Below, piece by piece: positions 7,001-14,760 of a stretch of DNA of 25,408 nucleotides (within the stretch, counting starts at the first letter, position 1; each line of letters begins with the position of its first letter). This stretch comes from Spirochaetota bacterium. GTDB taxonomy: Bacteria; Spirochaetota; Spirochaetia; DSM-27196; PWMO01. The translations under genes and the position numbers were made by a program. Where the stretch lies: contig JAAAOH010000081.1 of the NCBI GenBank assembly GCA_009908925.1, positions 1 to 25,408 of the forward strand, given 5' to 3'. The notes beneath the pieces are model-generated. The model saw nothing but the letters and a program-made list of their open reading frames with translations. It had not been told where the DNA came from and did not search any database.

Positions 7001-8644
7001 TTACAGGGCAGCTGGTGCTACTCGGGAGGCGGACTGTGCAACCCGCACGAGCGCTGCCGCTATCGTAAACGAAGCAGGATCATCCAATAATCCTACTCCC
7101 ATTGTCGCAATATCTTCGAGAATGGTGCCTACGACAATCAACACCGCTGCTCCGATGAGATAATCTTCGACCCAGGGATTATCCCGGAGGAATCGCCTGG
7201 CAGCCCGCTCTGCTTCCTCGGCTGTACTGACGCCGGATTCGAGCGCATTCTCGATAAATTGGCGAATCTCCTCAAGCGCCATCTCGTACGACGGGACTGT
7301 TTCAGGAGCTTCCTGGGTTCTGGTTCTTCGCCCCCTGCACTTACAACCTGGACGGGCTAACATCTCGCTGAACGAAGGTTCACAATAGTATCCGTACACG
7401 CCGTTGACGGGAGGATTGACATAGAGCATCTGCACCGGACATCCTGTCGCGTTCGGATTTGGAAATAGGCTCTCAATTGGGAGCGGTCGATCGAGGGGCT
7501 CGACGTTCGCATCTGGCATAGCCTCCCGGGCGATTCGAAGATACGTTTCCATCTCCATCTCTCCGTTGGCATAGCCATCCACGTTCGCCGGTTTAATTTC
7601 TCCGATCTGTACCGTATTCCCCGACACGTAGAGCAGATCCGGCCGAGAGTCCCCGATAGGAAATTCGGGATGCGAGATGCCATACACTATCTCGAATTCC
7701 TCCTGGATGATTCGATGGGCTACGTTTCCCACGTCTGCTGGGCCTATCCCGGAGCCGATGTATCCCTCAGGCGTGGGACGATCGTAGCAGACCCCACACC
7801 CGCCGGCTGGTTCGGAAACCTGCTTCGTTATCTTCCGGCGCTGAACGTTGGGTGCGATACGCTTCCGTTCAATCTCGACCAGTCCCCAACTCTGAGACGT
7901 GTGCGAGGCACGGACGTATTCAGGCTTCGCTGTATTCCCCGATGCCGTGGCAGCGCCCTGCTGCACTACGTGCGTGAGTTCGTGTGCTAGCAGCTGCTTG
8001 CCGGCTTCAGTGCCAGGCCGGTACGCGCCCGATCTAAATGCGACATCACGTCCCACGGTAAATGCCTCGGCGTGCACCGCCCGGGCTGCCGCGTCTGCCT
8101 GGCGGCTAGTATGAACGCGCACATCACTGAAGTCTGCTCCGAACCGCGGCTCAAAAAACGAGCGTACGGAACCAGGAAGCGGTTTTCCCCCACCCCGTAC
8201 AGAGTTGATCTGTCGTTCGAGGCCAGCGTCTACAGCCGGAGTTTGCTCGGACGTTTCCCGCCGCTGCAGCTTCTCCTCACACTCCTCGCAGGTAAGAGGC
8301 TTGCCCTGACGATACCGGCGCTGGCACCGCGGACACATGCGCTGGACGCCGTCGGACTCGCCTTCGCTGATCAGATCTGCATGGGTAGCGGTGGGCGCGG
8401 GCATCCGCATAACGGCATCGGCCACGCGGTCGGCCTCACGCTCGTACTTATCGTCTGGTTCGCTGACCGTCAGCTTGGGCTGAATTGTGCGCCGCTCGAG
8501 CAGCCGCTGGAGCTGTTGGTTGCCGAGATGCCGGTCAGCCTCGGAACGGTTTCGCGCGGCGGACAGCCCGTCCCTGTCGCACGCGTTCCCCGCCCACTCC
8601 CTGTCGTCGCATTTCCGCTGACCGGCTTTTCGTCTAAACATCAT
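7001..8644 (-). CDS. Putative eCIS cargo: DUF4157 protein with PD-(D/E)XK nuclease-like domain and hydrophobic tail
   Basis: Starting at the ATG at 8644 (22 bp after the upstream stop) gives 547 residues. An ATG at 8725 would add 27 residues but overlap the upstream gene. Order: basic N-terminus; SEPDDKYEREADRVADAVM linker; two CxxC pairs (C104/C107, C119/C122) forming a zinc ribbon; DUF4157 domain at about 165-235 with intact HELTH (H221-H225). A region at 305-440 follows, with D336 in RPDLLYV and E349-x-K351 in VQIGEIKP, the spacing expected of a PD-(D/E)XK nuclease core. A hydrophobic segment lies near residues 495-515 (YLIGAAVLIVVGTILEDIA). DUF4157 proteins are commonly encoded in eCIS loci, and some are loaded toxins. 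A DNA-cleaving payload is my inference. Confidence 0.8.
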   Translation of the reverse strand: MMFRRKAGQRKCDDREWAGNACDRDGLSAARNRSEADRHLGNQQLQRLLERRTIQPKLTVSEPDDKYEREADRVADAVMRMPAPTATHADLISEGESDGVQRMCPRCQRRYRQGKPLTCEECEEKLQRRETSEQTPAVDAGLERQINSVRGGGKPLPGSVRSFFEPRFGADFSDVRVHTSRQADAAARAVHAEAFTVGRDVAFRSGAYRPGTEAGKQLLAHELTHVVQQGAATASGNTAKPEYVRASHTSQSWGLVEIERKRIAPNVQRRKITKQVSEPAGGCGVCYDRPTPEGYIGSGIGPADVGNVAHRIIQEEFEIVYGISHPEFPIGDSRPDLLYVSGNTVQIGEIKPANVDGYANGEMEMETYLRIAREAMPDANVEPLDRPLPIESLFPNPNATGCPVQMLYVNPPVNGVYGYYCEPSFSEMLARPGCKCRGRRTRTQEAPETVPSYEMALEEIRQFIENALESGVSTAEEAERAARRFLRDNPWVEDYLIGAAVLIVVGTILEDIATMGVGLLDDPASFTIAAALVRVAQSASRVAPAAL

Positions 8645-8666
8645 AGGAAGGCTCGATGAATCCAAT

Positions 8667-8936
8667 CTACTCCCGGAACGACCGTATGGCCCGGACGAGA
8701 TGCCGGGCGATACGGGCCGGATCATTCAGTTCGCTGCTGTCAACACTTCGGGTCAGGCCATCTCCCACCCGTTTACCTCGCAGGCTATCTAGCACGTCCG
8801 GCCGCGCGAGCAGGCGGCGGAGCTCCGCGGAAAGCTGCTCGCGGAACCGATCCTCCGCGAGCTCGCCGGGTACGCCGTCGACGACGAGCCTGTCAATTGT
8901 GAGCGTGAACGTGCTTCCGGATTTATCCTCGTTCAT
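8667..8936 (-). CDS. Small helical eCIS-operon protein (89 aa)
   Basis: This is a short acidic protein with a beta-strand start (STFTLTIDRLVVDGVPGELA) and two amphipathic helices (RFREQLSAELRRLLARPDVL and DPARIARHLVRAIRSF). Small proteins with a similar layout, an I-x-x-L-V-x-D-G strand followed by an EL-x-RLL helix, occur between ATPase and DUF4157 genes in other eCIS loci as far as I remember. No function is known to me. The ATG at 8936 lies inside the end of the ATPase gene (14-bp overlap), which argues for coupled translation and a real gene. A chaperone or adaptor role for the two cargo genes directly downstream is possible but unproven. Confidence 0.78.
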   Translation of the reverse strand: MNEDKSGSTFTLTIDRLVVDGVPGELAEDRFREQLSAELRRLLARPDVLDSLRGKRVGDGLTRSVDSSELNDPARIARHLVRAIRSFRE

Positions 8937-11118
8937 AGTAGGTTCCGAACTCCGATTCAGTTACTAATTTTCCAATCTTCTCGTACTCGCGCCGGGCCGC
9001 GTGTATCACGTGCTTCATCTCGACAGCGTCGTCGTTCTCAGCTGCGAGAAACGCGGCGTTGAGTGCAATATTCTGTATGTTCGCTCCGGTAATCTCGAGC
9101 CGCGAGAGAGAGGCGTAGTCCAGCGAACCGACCGGCGTCTCCGGCGGAAACGCCTGCTCCCAAATCAAGTGGCGGTGCGCGGTGTCCGGGCGCGGAAACT
9201 CCACGATGAACCGGAGCCGCCGCAGAAACGCGCGGTCGAGGTCGCCCTTCCGGTTCGTCGCAAGCACGGCAAGACCCCGGTATTCCTCCATCCGCTGAAG
9301 GAGATAATCAATCTCGATGTTCGCGTAGCGGTCGTGGCTCTCGGATACCTCAGTGCGCTTGCCAAACAGCGCGTCGGCCTCATCGAAGAAGAGGATCGCC
9401 CCGCTGCGCTCGGCCGCGTCGAACACCTTCTTCAGGTTCTTCTCGGTCTCTCCGATGTATTTACTGACGATACTCGCCAGGTCGATCCGGTAGAGATCGA
9501 GCTCGAGATCGTGGGCCAGGATCTCAGCGGCCATCGTCTTTCCTGTGCCGCTCGGACCGGCAAAGAGCGCGCTGATGCCGAGTCCGCGGCTGAGGCGATC
9601 CTGAAACCCCCACTCGTCGTAGACCCGGGACCGCCGCCCTACCTGTGCGGCAATCTCACGCAGCTGATCATACGTATCGTCGGGCAGGACGATATCTTCC
9701 CACCCGTAAGTCGGAGCGATCGGCCGGGCAAGATCGTCCATCTTACCACGGGCCTGATTCCGACAGGCCTGCCAGAGATCGTCGGGAGCAATCTCTCCAT
9801 CAGTACCCTCCATCTGGGCGCGATTCCGCGCTGCAGCCACGGCCTTCACCATGTGTTCGGGCCCAAAGTCAAACTGCTGGGCGATGTCTGCCACCCGGCC
9901 GTTGAGGCGAAGCTCCGCCTCTCCAAGGACTCGGCTCCACAGCTTCCGCTGCGCCGAAGGATCGGGTTTCATGAGTTCCGCCTCGTAGATCGTTCGCTCT
10001 CCGCGGCTGAATGAGCCGGCCCCGATAAACAGCGTCACGTCGAGTTCGTCAAGCACCTCTTCGATGATCGCTTCCGAAGATTCGTCGGCCGCTCCGGTCG
10101 CCGGCGCATTGACATAGAATGCCGTCTGAAGCAGAACGGCCTCCCGTTCGAGCAGGCGCAGCATCCCACGCCGCTCAGCCCTAGATGATGGGAGCTGTCC
10201 TATGGCGAGTCGGTAGAGATCGAGATTCAACCGGTCGCTGACAACCTGCGCCACGGCCATTTTTCCCGCCGTCTCCGAACCTTTCAGGTGAACCGCCGGT
10301 CGAATCCCCTGCTCCAAACGCGAGCTCAGCGTCGATACGAGCTTTTCGATAAGCTCGTCGTGAACGGGCGGCGCGGGAACGGGTGAAACCTCGCCGAGAA
10401 CAATCGATGCCCGCTCATCTATCCGATTTTCGCCGCGGAGGTAAGCCGCCACGCGTTCATCGAGGTGGATCGGGCGAATCGACCGGGTGATCTCGGAGGC
10501 CTGATCGGACGACATCTGGATCAGTCGAAAGCGCCGGAGCGGCGCTTGCGGAGTAAAGCTGTTCCACACATCCTCCCGGGATAACCCTGCGCCCCTGTCT
10601 GTATCCACCGTCGTGCCGGTGAACAGCTGAATGGCCAACTGCGGCGTTGCGTGCGACTTGGACGGATCGTCCTGTACGTAGGCATATAGCTTCTGAAACG
10701 ACGCATCGAGTTCTGGAGCCAGACACAGAAGAAGCACATCGCACTCGAACGTCGTGAGCCCGAACATCTGTCCAAGCAGCTCCAGCGCAGGCACGAGACC
10801 GGCCTCTTGCATCTCTTTCTTCTGCCGGGTCAGAGCTTGGCGCACGCGCTGAAGATCGCCGGTGATCTCGTTCGCTCGCTCGTCCTTTCGGTAAAATGCA
10901 TGTTCGGCGTCGTCGCTCGGGGCGAAAAGTGCGCGATCCGCCCGCGCGTCGCTGACAACGGTGCCCTCGTAGCCAGCCAGCGGATCGTCCTCCCAGATAG
11001 ATCTGAGCCACACGACCTTTCGGTGCAGCAGCAGGCGAAGGCGATCCAGCGCCGTATCTAGGTAGCGTCGGTTCAACGACGCCCATACATCGACCGGGGA
11101 GCGAGTATCCTGCGGCAT
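8923..11118 (-). CDS. AAA+ ATPase of the eCIS (Afp15-like)
   Basis: From the ATG at 11118 (overlapping the upstream stop as TGATG) this encodes 731 residues. A GTG one codon upstream is less likely. The C-terminal AAA+ module is complete: Walker A GPSGTGKT at 521-528, Walker B ILFFDEADALFG with D579-E580, a sensor-1 region VLATNRKGDLDRAF, and arginines RRLRF following it. A second, degenerate ATPase module lies upstream (about 265-420): its P-loop-like segment HLKGSETAGKMAVAQ keeps the GK but lacks the normal loop. Members of this family are found in nearly all eCIS loci and are needed for assembly in Afp/PVC, probably at a late step. It sits between the cap protein gene and the cargo genes. 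Confidence 0.93.
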   Translation of the reverse strand: MPQDTRSPVDVWASLNRRYLDTALDRLRLLLHRKVVWLRSIWEDDPLAGYEGTVVSDARADRALFAPSDDAEHAFYRKDERANEITGDLQRVRQALTRQKKEMQEAGLVPALELLGQMFGLTTFECDVLLLCLAPELDASFQKLYAYVQDDPSKSHATPQLAIQLFTGTTVDTDRGAGLSREDVWNSFTPQAPLRRFRLIQMSSDQASEITRSIRPIHLDERVAAYLRGENRIDERASIVLGEVSPVPAPPVHDELIEKLVSTLSSRLEQGIRPAVHLKGSETAGKMAVAQVVSDRLNLDLYRLAIGQLPSSRAERRGMLRLLEREAVLLQTAFYVNAPATGAADESSEAIIEEVLDELDVTLFIGAGSFSRGERTIYEAELMKPDPSAQRKLWSRVLGEAELRLNGRVADIAQQFDFGPEHMVKAVAAARNRAQMEGTDGEIAPDDLWQACRNQARGKMDDLARPIAPTYGWEDIVLPDDTYDQLREIAAQVGRRSRVYDEWGFQDRLSRGLGISALFAGPSGTGKTMAAEILAHDLELDLYRIDLASIVSKYIGETEKNLKKVFDAAERSGAILFFDEADALFGKRTEVSESHDRYANIEIDYLLQRMEEYRGLAVLATNRKGDLDRAFLRRLRFIVEFPRPDTAHRHLIWEQAFPPETPVGSLDYASLSRLEITGANIQNIALNAAFLAAENDDAVEMKHVIHAARREYEKIGKLVTESEFGTYYERG

Positions 11119-12332
11119 CACTGAATATCGAGTAGTTGAAGTTCGTCGCCCACGCTCTCCATCCGTCCAACCCGCACCCGCACCGGATATTTTCCGGGAT
11201 CCAGGTCGGGCACGTTCATCGCGATTTTCGACGAGGTCTTGGTCGTGTAGTCCGACGCCGCAATCACCGCATCTCCGATGAACGTCACATTCTCCGCGTC
11301 ACCGCGATACAGGCGTGTGCCTTCGATCGTAAGAGTTGCCGGCGGCGACAACGTGCCCGGCGTCAGTTTCTTTACTTCGGGCACGAGGGCAATGTAGCTA
11401 CGGTTCGAGGTATGGCTGAGCGACTCCTGCGGGGCCGGCCGCTCGATCATCTGCTGCTGCAGCTGTACGGACAGCGGACCCGGCTGAAGATCCGCGTCGT
11501 CGGGTACGTTCACTTCGATGCGGTTTTGTTCAATCGCGGCAGTGGTAGTGACATTCAGCCCACCAAGCATCACCTGCGTCTCGCCGTCCACGAAGTTGCG
11601 CCCGATGATGGTCAGCGTGTCCCCGATGCGTATGTGTGGAAACCGGAATTCAGAGCCCGACGGATCGTCGTGGCGCACGACACGGAGTTCGAGGATCTTG
11701 GGACTCTGATACGGCACCGGAAATACCTCCGGACCCGCTCGCGGCGGTTCGCCGACCAGTCGTACGATACCTTCCGACCGCAGGCTTTCTATCTGCACGA
11801 CGCTCACGGAATACGCGACCGACAGCCGATACGGCACTGTGAAGGCCGTCCAGATTTCGGACATCTCGTTGACGGTAAGCGGTTCGAGGCTGAGCTTCAC
11901 TTGCTCGTACTCCTCCTGCAGACGCTGGTCGAGCACTGGCGGGCGATCGCCGTTCGTGGAGGGCGCCCGCTGCTGGGGTAGTTTCTTTGTCACAATACTG
12001 TAGTCATGCAACACCCGCATTGCATCTCCGAGCAGCTCCTGCGCGCCCTCGGTGTCCTGGCCTTTGAACGTCGTCAACAGATAATGGAGATTCAGCGAGA
12101 GCGGGGGAGGCTTGGCGCCGGCGTGAGAACCGGGGCCCGGAAACTGTTGGTTCTTCAGGTGCGCATTCTCTTCAACCTGAAACAGAAAGAGATTGACCCG
12201 CTTATCGGTCCCGTCGTCCGGGTCCACGTCCGGAGGCAGCAGCGTCACGGCCGGCGTAGTATCCTGCATCCGATCCTTCAGCAGCGTCCGCAGCGTGCGA
12301 CTCACGCCTGCAATAACTCGGTGGTCACCCAT
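11118..12332 (-). CDS. DUF4255 / Pvc16-N domain cap or tube-terminator protein with TIG-like repeats (Afp16-like)
   Basis: The 404-residue product has an N-terminal DUF4255-type domain (about 1-200): VIAGVSRTLRTLLKDRM, then VNLFLFQVEENAHLKN, LSLNLHYLLTTFKGQDTEGA and ELLGDAMRVLHDYSIV, all typical of Afp16/Pvc16, which caps the tube and sheath and sets length. The C-terminal half carries two immunoglobulin-like TIG/IPT-type units (PHIRIGDTLTIIGRNFVDG and LSPPATLTIEGTRLYRGD), which may decorate the cap or serve in docking. The gene starts 15 bp after its predecessor and its stop overlaps the ATPase start. The TIG extension makes it longer than the roughly 300-residue Afp16. Confidence 0.9.
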   Translation of the reverse strand: MGDHRVIAGVSRTLRTLLKDRMQDTTPAVTLLPPDVDPDDGTDKRVNLFLFQVEENAHLKNQQFPGPGSHAGAKPPPLSLNLHYLLTTFKGQDTEGAQELLGDAMRVLHDYSIVTKKLPQQRAPSTNGDRPPVLDQRLQEEYEQVKLSLEPLTVNEMSEIWTAFTVPYRLSVAYSVSVVQIESLRSEGIVRLVGEPPRAGPEVFPVPYQSPKILELRVVRHDDPSGSEFRFPHIRIGDTLTIIGRNFVDGETQVMLGGLNVTTTAAIEQNRIEVNVPDDADLQPGPLSVQLQQQMIERPAPQESLSHTSNRSYIALVPEVKKLTPGTLSPPATLTIEGTRLYRGDAENVTFIGDAVIAASDYTTKTSSKIAMNVPDLDPGKYPVRVRVGRMESVGDELQLLDIQ

Positions 12333-12347
12333 TAGCCTTCAGGAAAT

Positions 12348-13355
12348 TCACGTTTTATATTGTCGCTGCGCCCGGTACTCGTCGAATCCCTTCGGAGGCG
12401 GAGATCGATCCGGCGTGGAGGCGGACTGTTCGCGGCCCTTCGGCTCCGACGCGCGCAGTTCGATTGTACCGATATGTACCTCTACGGAGGACGACGGCGC
12501 GGAGTCCCGTCCGGCGCGGGGCTGCTGCGCCGGTGCTTCGGCGGGCGGAGCAGCGGGCATGAAAACATCGGCTTCCGAGGACATGGCCGTTTCGTGCTCC
12601 TCTTGGACGACCGGCGGCGACCCCGGAGCTCTAGAGCTCCGTTCGCCCGCTCGATCGGATGAATCCTTTAGAGGCCGCGGCGCTACCACCGGCTGGGGTT
12701 CGGCTCGGGCAGGCGCGGGCGGTGACGATTCGGCGGCAGCATCTTCGGCAGAGGGCGTTCCCCAGGAACCGGTGGAAGGCCGATCTGAAGGCGAAGCGGA
12801 CTGCTTGCGGTCTGCTGAAAGCGGCGGCTCGGCCGCGGACGAATGCGGCTCGGTCCTCCCCCGGTAGGACTCTGGAAATACGCGCGGGACGTCCCCTTCA
12901 GGCTCTGCTGCTTGGCTGGTCGGCGGGGTTGGTTCGTCCGAAGAAGCCCTCACCTGCAGCGGTGCGGGCCGGATGGCTGGTTCTAGCGTATCGGATGCAT
13001 CCGGTTTCGATTGCGTAATCGTAACTTCGACCGGCAGCGACTGTCCCTCGTCTACCCCGTCGAAGTGTATAAGCTGCTCGCGGACACTGTTCTGCAGGGG
13101 CGGTGCAAGCCGATGCTTCGGTGCAAAAGACTGCGTGTGTCCTTCCCTTTCGGCCAAGGCAGATACCCTCGCCTCCGGTGAGCGTCCGCGGCCCACAGTC
13201 GATGCCTCGAATGCAGCGGGATAGCGGTAGGACTGCTCCGGTGAACGACCGGAGGGCGTGTCACCCGGCAAAAAAGTCAGCCGAGCCGGCGGCTCTATCA
13301 CGCCGGATATGTCTCCAATACTTCGCCTCGCCAAATTGATGAGATAACTGTTCAC
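12348..13355 (-). CDS. eCIS-associated disordered protein with conserved ends (335 aa)
   Basis: The start is a GTG at 13355 that overlaps the chaperone stop (GTGA). The protein has a short ordered N-terminus (MNSYLINLARRSIGDISGV, then PPARLTFLPG), about 250 residues rich in Pro, Ser, Glu and Ala without predicted structure, and an ordered C-terminal patch (SVEVHIGTIELRASEP, then KGFDEYRAQRQY). I recall the same pattern, conserved tips around a variable disordered middle, in hypothetical proteins of many eCIS loci. The function is unknown. A linker between the cap and another part, a tape-measure-like role, or a binding scaffold are all conceivable. It sits between the chaperone and cap genes, which supports a structural or assembly role over cargo. 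Confidence 0.8.
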   Translation of the reverse strand: MNSYLINLARRSIGDISGVIEPPARLTFLPGDTPSGRSPEQSYRYPAAFEASTVGRGRSPEARVSALAEREGHTQSFAPKHRLAPPLQNSVREQLIHFDGVDEGQSLPVEVTITQSKPDASDTLEPAIRPAPLQVRASSDEPTPPTSQAAEPEGDVPRVFPESYRGRTEPHSSAAEPPLSADRKQSASPSDRPSTGSWGTPSAEDAAAESSPPAPARAEPQPVVAPRPLKDSSDRAGERSSRAPGSPPVVQEEHETAMSSEADVFMPAAPPAEAPAQQPRAGRDSAPSSSVEVHIGTIELRASEPKGREQSASTPDRSPPPKGFDEYRAQRQYKT

Positions 13356-14224
13356 CGGCGGTCCTCCGAGAGGGTCTCGTTGATCAGTTCTATATATCGA
13401 TGTCGTTGGGGAAGCGTCAGGCGCATGATTTCCTGCTCGCTCCAGTGGTAATAAAATGCGAGCGTGTGCACTTCTCGGTAGAAGCGTTCCTCTCTGCCAC
13501 CGAGTTCCTTAGAGAAATAGGCGGCGACGTCAAATAGCCGGGAAAACCCATGATTGCAGAACGGACATTTTGAGTTGATTATGAGTTCGGCCTGCGGATC
13601 TAGCGTCTCCAATTGTTCAGAAAGCTCCTCGACGAGGGATCCGGGCCAGGCCTCCTCAGGCAACTCGGTTCCCTCTGCGTCGACGACCCGATCGACACAG
13701 CGACGGGCGATCTGCTGGGCAGCGGTTTCCGCGTCGCGAGCGCCCCTTGCGGCCACGGCTTCCTGATCTGCGCCCGTCGGCAGCCGAAAATGAACCCGAT
13801 AGCTCACCTCCTCGTCATCGATTCGCATCTCGTGCCACCGTTGATCGAGCGGATGGGGGTCGAGCAGCAGTTCACGAGCGGACAGTTCCAGATCCATTTT
13901 CTCCTCACAGGACGGACACGTCAGTGCGCAGGGCAAGGTGTCCCCCAGCGTGAGGCGACGGAGGTGAAGGAGCAGAGCCTCTCGGTCCCCAACCGTGAGG
14001 GACCGTACCGCCTCCACGTCCACGGACGACATCGGCCCAAGCGCGTCGATACATCGGTGCAGAACCGTGGTCGTCCACTCGGCTCGCGTGCGTGGCGCGC
14101 CCGATTCTAGCAGAGCGGCTTCGTCCCGCCCCCGAAGCGGACGCATCCGCGCGTCCCGGTACCGCTTCTCGTCCCTCCAGAACCCGAGCGGCAACGTCAC
14201 CGGCGTGGACCTGTCTACTGCCAT
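13352..14224 (-). CDS. T4-type baseplate hub assembly chaperone-like protein fused to a DUF6760-like tail
   Basis: This 290-residue protein has two parts. Residues 1-235 resemble the T4-family baseplate hub assembly chaperone (gp26-like): LPLGFWRDEKRYRDARMRPL at the start, then ALLLHLRRLTLGDTLPCALT. It also has two CxxC pairs (CPSC near 116 and CPFC near 228) that probably bind one zinc. The last 50 residues (FYREVHTLAFYYHWSEQEIM and LPQRHRYIELIN) match the small DUF6760-type protein which, as I recall, is usually a separate gene beside the tube gene in eCIS loci. The ATG at 14224 overlaps the tube gene's TGA by one base. Family names are from memory. The cysteine pairs and the fusion are seen directly. 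Confidence 0.75.
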   Translation of the reverse strand: MAVDRSTPVTLPLGFWRDEKRYRDARMRPLRGRDEAALLESGAPRTRAEWTTTVLHRCIDALGPMSSVDVEAVRSLTVGDREALLLHLRRLTLGDTLPCALTCPSCEEKMDLELSARELLLDPHPLDQRWHEMRIDDEEVSYRVHFRLPTGADQEAVAARGARDAETAAQQIARRCVDRVVDAEGTELPEEAWPGSLVEELSEQLETLDPQAELIINSKCPFCNHGFSRLFDVAAYFSKELGGREERFYREVHTLAFYYHWSEQEIMRLTLPQRHRYIELINETLSEDRR

Positions 14225-14751
14225 CAGCCTTCAGGCTTTTCATAGGTCGGCTGCTCGGGCTCGGAAAGAGCATAGTCCCGCTGAAATCCTTCGTGCTCCA
14301 GCGTAAGCGTCTGGATGGCGATCGAATTGTCCCCGGCGTCGAGATCGGGGAGCGCCTGATACTCCGAGACCCAGCACCGGGTAAGATTGTAGCGAATGAC
14401 AATCTGACCCGCCACATTCATCAATTCAATGATGATGGGCTTTCGCAAATCCCCAAGCGACACTTCGCTTCCTAGACCCGCCCCGTGGTTAAAGGACTTG
14501 TTCGCCCACTGCTCGAAGGCCTTATCGTGGGTGACGCCCCGCTCCAGTGTAATCGGTTCGAAGGTCGTCTGGCCCGGAGACTTGTGCACCGTGTTGGGAT
14601 CACCGCCTTCGCGGTGTTCGACGACCTCGGTGCTCCTGCTCAGCGCGCTTACGCTGCTCACCCCCGCCACGTATCGCCCGTCCCACTTTACGCGAAACTT
14701 GAAGTTTTTGTACGGATCGAACCGATCCGGATTTTTGGAAAACTCGGCCAT
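14224..14751 (-). CDS. Inner tube protein (gp19/Afp1-Afp5-like)
   Basis: This 175-residue protein is a Hcp/gp19-fold tube subunit that stacks as hexamers inside the sheath. Typical features: PYKNFKFRVKWDGRYVAGVS at the N-terminus, EVVEHREGGDPNTVHKSPGQ (about 42-62), the strand TFEPITLERGVTHDKAFEQW, a loop with NHGAGLGSEVSLGDLRKPII, and the C-terminal NLTRCWVSEYQALPDLDAGD and LTLEHEGFQRDYA. It begins 9 bp after the sheath stop. Afp has three tube-type proteins, while only this one bona fide tube gene is visible here, plus the Afp7-like adaptor. Another tube gene could lie outside the window, or one protein may build the whole tube. Confidence 0.93.
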   Translation of the reverse strand: MAEFSKNPDRFDPYKNFKFRVKWDGRYVAGVSSVSALSRSTEVVEHREGGDPNTVHKSPGQTTFEPITLERGVTHDKAFEQWANKSFNHGAGLGSEVSLGDLRKPIIIELMNVAGQIVIRYNLTRCWVSEYQALPDLDAGDNSIAIQTLTLEHEGFQRDYALSEPEQPTYEKPEG

Positions 14752-14760
14752 GGTGTCAAG

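Noticed and set aside
9001..10014. Plus-strand frame of 337 residues opposite the ATPase gene
   Set aside because: The opposite strand encodes an AAA+ protein with Walker A and B motifs. The long antisense frame is a by-product of GC-rich codon use.
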